Shown here piece by piece: positions 61,734-64,000 of a stretch of DNA of 64,000 nucleotides. Both the position numbers and the translations under genes were made by a program. The notes under the pieces were generated by a model. It had not been told where the DNA came from and did no database searches. It saw only the letters and a list, made by a program, of their open reading frames with translations. The stretch's first letter is position 1; every line of letters begins with the position of its first letter. The DNA comes from Tautonia plasticadhaerens (GTDB lineage: Bacteria > Planctomycetota > Planctomycetia > Isosphaerales > Isosphaeraceae): assembly GCF_007752535.1 (NCBI RefSeq), contig NZ_CP036430.1:28135-92134 (forward strand). The letters are read 5' to 3'.

Positions 61734-63048
61734 GCTTTCAGGGGGGCGCCGCCGGCCCCAATGCCTTCGGGACGTGATCGCGAGTCGCCCGAGCTCGAGG
61801 ACCGAAGCGACGCGGAGCATCGCCATCGAACCCGAACGCCGAAGACCCGACCCGACCGGACCGACCGGGGCGCCCCCGAGGCTCTGGGCCGAGGGCCGGC
61901 TCCGGCTCCGCCTGACCGGGCCCGAGGGGGCCGGGACTGTGGCGATCATCGACCGGCCGTTCGCCCTGATCGGCCGATCCCCGGGGGCCGACCTGCCGGT
62001 GCCGACCCGGGACGCGAGCCTCAGGCACGTCTACCTGCACCTCGGCCCCCGGGGGGTCTTCGCCGTCGACCTGGCCAGCCGGACCGGCACCCGGTTCGAC
62101 GGCGTCCCGGCCGATACGAGGTCCTGCTGGCTCGCCCCCGGCCGGGGCCTGGAGCTGGCCGGCCACCGGGTCGAGCTGCTCGAAGCCTCCCCCCCGCCGT
62201 CGACGACCCCGGCGGAGGGGGACGACCCGCTGGGCGAGGTCCCCGGGCTTTGCGGGCTGGAGCTGCTGCCCGAGGGGAGGCCCGACCACCCGGTGGCGCT
62301 GCTCTCGGAGCTGTCGTTCCTGGGCCGGAGCCGGTCGTGCGCCGTGCAGGCCGAGGGGGACGACGTGGCCCGGGTCCACGCGGTCGTCGTGCGGACGGCC
62401 CTCGGGGCCCACGTCGTCAACCTGGCCTGCCGCTCGCTGACGATCGGCGGGGAGCCGGTCGCCCCGGTCCTGGCGATCCGGGACGGAGACCTGCTGCAAC
62501 TGGGCCGCTCCCGGTTCGCCGCCCGGCTCGGCCCGTCGCCCTCGGGGCGGCCGCCGTCCCGGTCGGCCGTCGGGCTGTCGAGCCCGGTGACCCTGCCCGT
62601 CCCGGACGAACCGGGGGACCGGCTCATGGCCCGGGCCCTGCAGGCGGTCCGCCAGGGGCATGACGAACTGCTCCAGTCCAACGACCAGTTCCAACGGGCG
62701 CTGCTGGCCGTCGTCCGACAACTCTATGAGGACCAAGCCGCCCTGTTCGACCGGCACATGGAGCGACTCGACCGGCTCCAGCGCGAGATCGCCGAGCTCC
62801 GGATGGAGCTCCGCGAGCGGCCCGGGCCTGAAGGCTCCCCCCCCTCCCCCTCGCAGCCGAAGGGGCTCGACGCCCCCCCCCTGGAGGCCCCCCGCGGCGG
62901 CCCTTCGGGGAAGTCGGGCCGCGCCACCTCCTGGCTGCTCGACCGCATCGGCGAGCTCGAAGAGCAGGTCGACCAGGAGTCCCGGTCCGGCTGGCGGGAC
63001 TTCCTCTCCCGGCTCGGGCCCCCGCTCCGGGCCCGTGAAGACGCCTGA
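61732..63048 (+). CDS. Protein with two FHA domains and a coiled coil
   Basis: From ATG 61732 the protein has 438 residues; from GTG 61774 it has 424. The first FHA domain has FALIGRSPGADLPVP, ASLRHVYL and DLASRTGTRFDG. The second has LSFLGRSRSCAVQAEG, ARVHAVVV and NLACRSLTIGG. FHA domains bind phosphothreonine, so it may read marks made by Ser/Thr kinases such as that at 50650. A helical coiled coil follows near residues 290-365 (QRALLAVVRQLYEDQAALFD, RLQREIAELRMELRER). Neither start has a clear ribosome site. No enzyme domain is seen; an adaptor role is inferred. Confidence 0.8.
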   Translation: MLSGGRRRPQCLRDVIASRPSSRTEATRSIAIEPERRRPDPTGPTGAPPRLWAEGRLRLRLTGPEGAGTVAIIDRPFALIGRSPGADLPVPTRDASLRHVYLHLGPRGVFAVDLASRTGTRFDGVPADTRSCWLAPGRGLELAGHRVELLEASPPPSTTPAEGDDPLGEVPGLCGLELLPEGRPDHPVALLSELSFLGRSRSCAVQAEGDDVARVHAVVVRTALGAHVVNLACRSLTIGGEPVAPVLAIRDGDLLQLGRSRFAARLGPSPSGRPPSRSAVGLSSPVTLPVPDEPGDRLMARALQAVRQGHDELLQSNDQFQRALLAVVRQLYEDQAALFDRHMERLDRLQREIAELRMELRERPGPEGSPPSPSQPKGLDAPPLEAPRGGPSGKSGRATSWLLDRIGELEEQVDQESRSGWRDFLSRLGPPLRAREDA

Positions 63049-63224
63049 GCCTCCCGATCGGCCGAATCCCCAGGAGGCCCCAGGACGGGCCGGAATCCCC
63101 GGACGACCGGAACGTCGACCTCTCGCCCGGGATCGCCCCCTGCGGCCTCCTGCGGCCTCTGGCGCGGCCCGCCCGACGGCCGACCGCCCTCGCTCCTCCG
63201 GCACGGGGCGTGGATGCCCGAAAA

Positions 63225-63857
63225 CCGGCGTCCCACTACCGATTCACCGGACACCCTCGGCGGTCCTCCCTCCAGCCCGTCGGCGACCGCCCGCACTACC
63301 GATTCACCGGACACCCTTCATCCCGGCCTCGTCGGCCGGATGTGGACGCATGTCCTGCAGATTCACCGGACACCCTCGTCCCGACTCTCCCCCGCCGCCG
63401 CCCTGCTGGACGCCCGTCCTACCGATTCACCGGACACCCTCGCCACCGATCCCGATCGCCTCCGTTCCTGGACGCATGTCCTGCAGATTCACCGGACACC
63501 CTTGAGACCGCCCGACGTGGGCGCATGTTCTACCGATTCACCGGACACCCGGCCCGACGCCCGATCCTCTGGACGCATGTCCTACAGATTCACCGGACAT
63601 ACTCGCCGAGGGCCCTCGCCTCTTCCGCCTTACCGATTCATCGGGCACCCTTCGGTCCCCGAGGACAGAGGCGATCCAGGATGCACCTAACGATTGACTG
63701 CCCGTACGATCCGTTTGGCCAGGAAAGAATCTGGGCGCCACTCATAAGAATTTTGGGCGCCTTTACCGATTAACCGAGCATACTTTCCCCTGCACCTAAC
63801 GATTAACCGGACACCCTGGGACGTGCACCTAACGATTAACCGAGCATACTTCGAATA
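63225..63857 (+). repeat. Array of about twelve copies of a 17-bp repeat (GATTCACCGGACACCCT)
   Basis: Copies begin at 63241, 63301, 63360, 63424, 63486, 63535, 63587, 63635, 63692, 63768, 63801 and 63834, all in the same orientation. The first six are nearly exact. Later ones drift to GATTAACCGGACACCCT and GATTAACCGAGCATACT, and the one at 63692 is poor. Starts are 33 to 76 bases apart, with unrelated spacers. TGGACGCATGTCCTGCA or CTACC commonly precedes early copies; TGCACCTAAC precedes later ones. No gene frame explains it and no cas gene is near. Confidence 0.85.
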
Positions 63858-63858
63858 C

Positions 63859-63885
63859 TTAAGTCCTTTTAGGAAAAAGACTTAA
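63859..63885. repeat. AT-rich hairpin
   Basis: TTAAGTC (63859-63865) and GACTTAA (63879-63885) pair, and after one mismatch TTTT pairs with AAAA around AGG. It directly follows the last repeat of the array. Confidence 0.6.
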
Positions 63886-63892
63886 ATCGACG

Positions 63893-63920
63893 AAGACTTT
63901 TGTTTTAAGACTTTTGTTTT
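63893..63920 (+). repeat. Exact tandem duplication of AAGACTTTTGTTTT
   Basis: The 14-base unit occurs twice without a gap and is followed by AAGAACAAC. It lies in the most AT-rich part of the window's end. Confidence 0.8.
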
Positions 63921-63941
63921 AAGAACAACAACAGCGCGCGG

Positions 63942-63965
63942 GCGCTCGCGTACGTACGCGAGCGC
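63942..63965. repeat. 24-bp perfect palindrome
   Basis: GCGCTCGCGTAC is followed at once by its reverse complement. It stands between the AT-rich block and the window end, where no gene is seen. Confidence 0.85.
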
Positions 63966-64000
63966 GAGGGATCGGGCCGAATCCGGGCGGATCTGCCGTT

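Noticed and set aside
63225..63857. CRISPR array
   Set aside because: The repeat is only 17 bases with loose flanks, spacing varies from 33 to 76 bases, copies drift strongly and no cas gene is present.
63681..63857. Integron attC sites (ACCTAAC resembles the RYYYAAC core)
   Set aside because: No matching GTTRRRY partner at the right distance, no cassette genes and no integrase in the window.
63859..63965. Chromosomal oriC
   Set aside because: AT-rich and palindromic DNA is present, but no DnaA boxes close to TTATCCACA and no dnaA or dnaN are seen; kept only as an open question in the repeat-array finding.

Overview
This 64 kb window is very GC-rich and almost fully coding. It most likely comes from a planctomycete (Planctomycetota, probably Isosphaeraceae-like). 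The evidence is PEP-CTERM sorting signals with an exosortase, a Ser/Thr kinase with a DWG in place of DFG and a TPR tail, strong G/C third positions, and GH13 and FHA proteins. The taxon is inferred from gene content, not from a marker gene; no rRNA or tRNA gene was found.

Main theme: export, assembly and anchoring of a cell-surface polysaccharide. At 0-7 kb lie heptose activation genes (kinase end, nucleotidyltransferase-phosphatase fusion), a galE and a 1372-residue methyltransferase-like/GT2/GT2/GT4 protein. At 7-13 kb are one intact PEP-CTERM protein, two decayed ones, the initiating sugar-phosphate transferase and an EpsI-type exosortase partner. A Tn3-family transposon (13.04-16.80 kb, 5-bp target duplication) has landed on the stop codon of a 1474-residue TPR membrane protein (minus strand). 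From 21.5 to 28.9 kb runs a plus-strand block: Wzc-like tyrosine kinase, exosortase, WecG/TagA glycosyltransferase, AsnB-type amidotransferase and GT2.

At 28.9-35.9 kb are repeat-rich DNA, a 255-bp MITE-like element, a minus-strand pair of GH13 enzymes, a decayed PEP-CTERM gene and an alkaline-phosphatase-superfamily enzyme. A second galE (36.2 kb) precedes a chain of six genes (37.2-45.0 kb), each overlapping the next by 4 bases: GT2, GT4, GT2, GT2, GT4 and a Wzy/ligase-like membrane protein with a TPR tail. The two central GT2 genes share a 333-bp block with only two differences. A 1668-residue LamG/beta-helix lipoprotein and a TPR kinase follow.

A minus-strand group (54.0-59.3 kb) has a GT39-type transferase, an FAD amine-oxidase-like enzyme and a polytopic membrane protein. 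The last part has an FkbM methyltransferase, an Hsp20 and a double-FHA protein. It ends in about 950 gene-free bases with a dispersed array of a 17-bp repeat, AT-rich hairpins and a 24-bp perfect palindrome.

The polysaccharide genes together supply activated sugars (heptose, galactose epimerisation), initiation on a lipid carrier, chain extension, polymerisation and chain-length control, plus a sorting machine for PEP-CTERM proteins. Decay is concentrated in PEP-CTERM substrates and the transposon and is almost entirely small indels, so sequence error must be excluded before calling them true pseudogenes.
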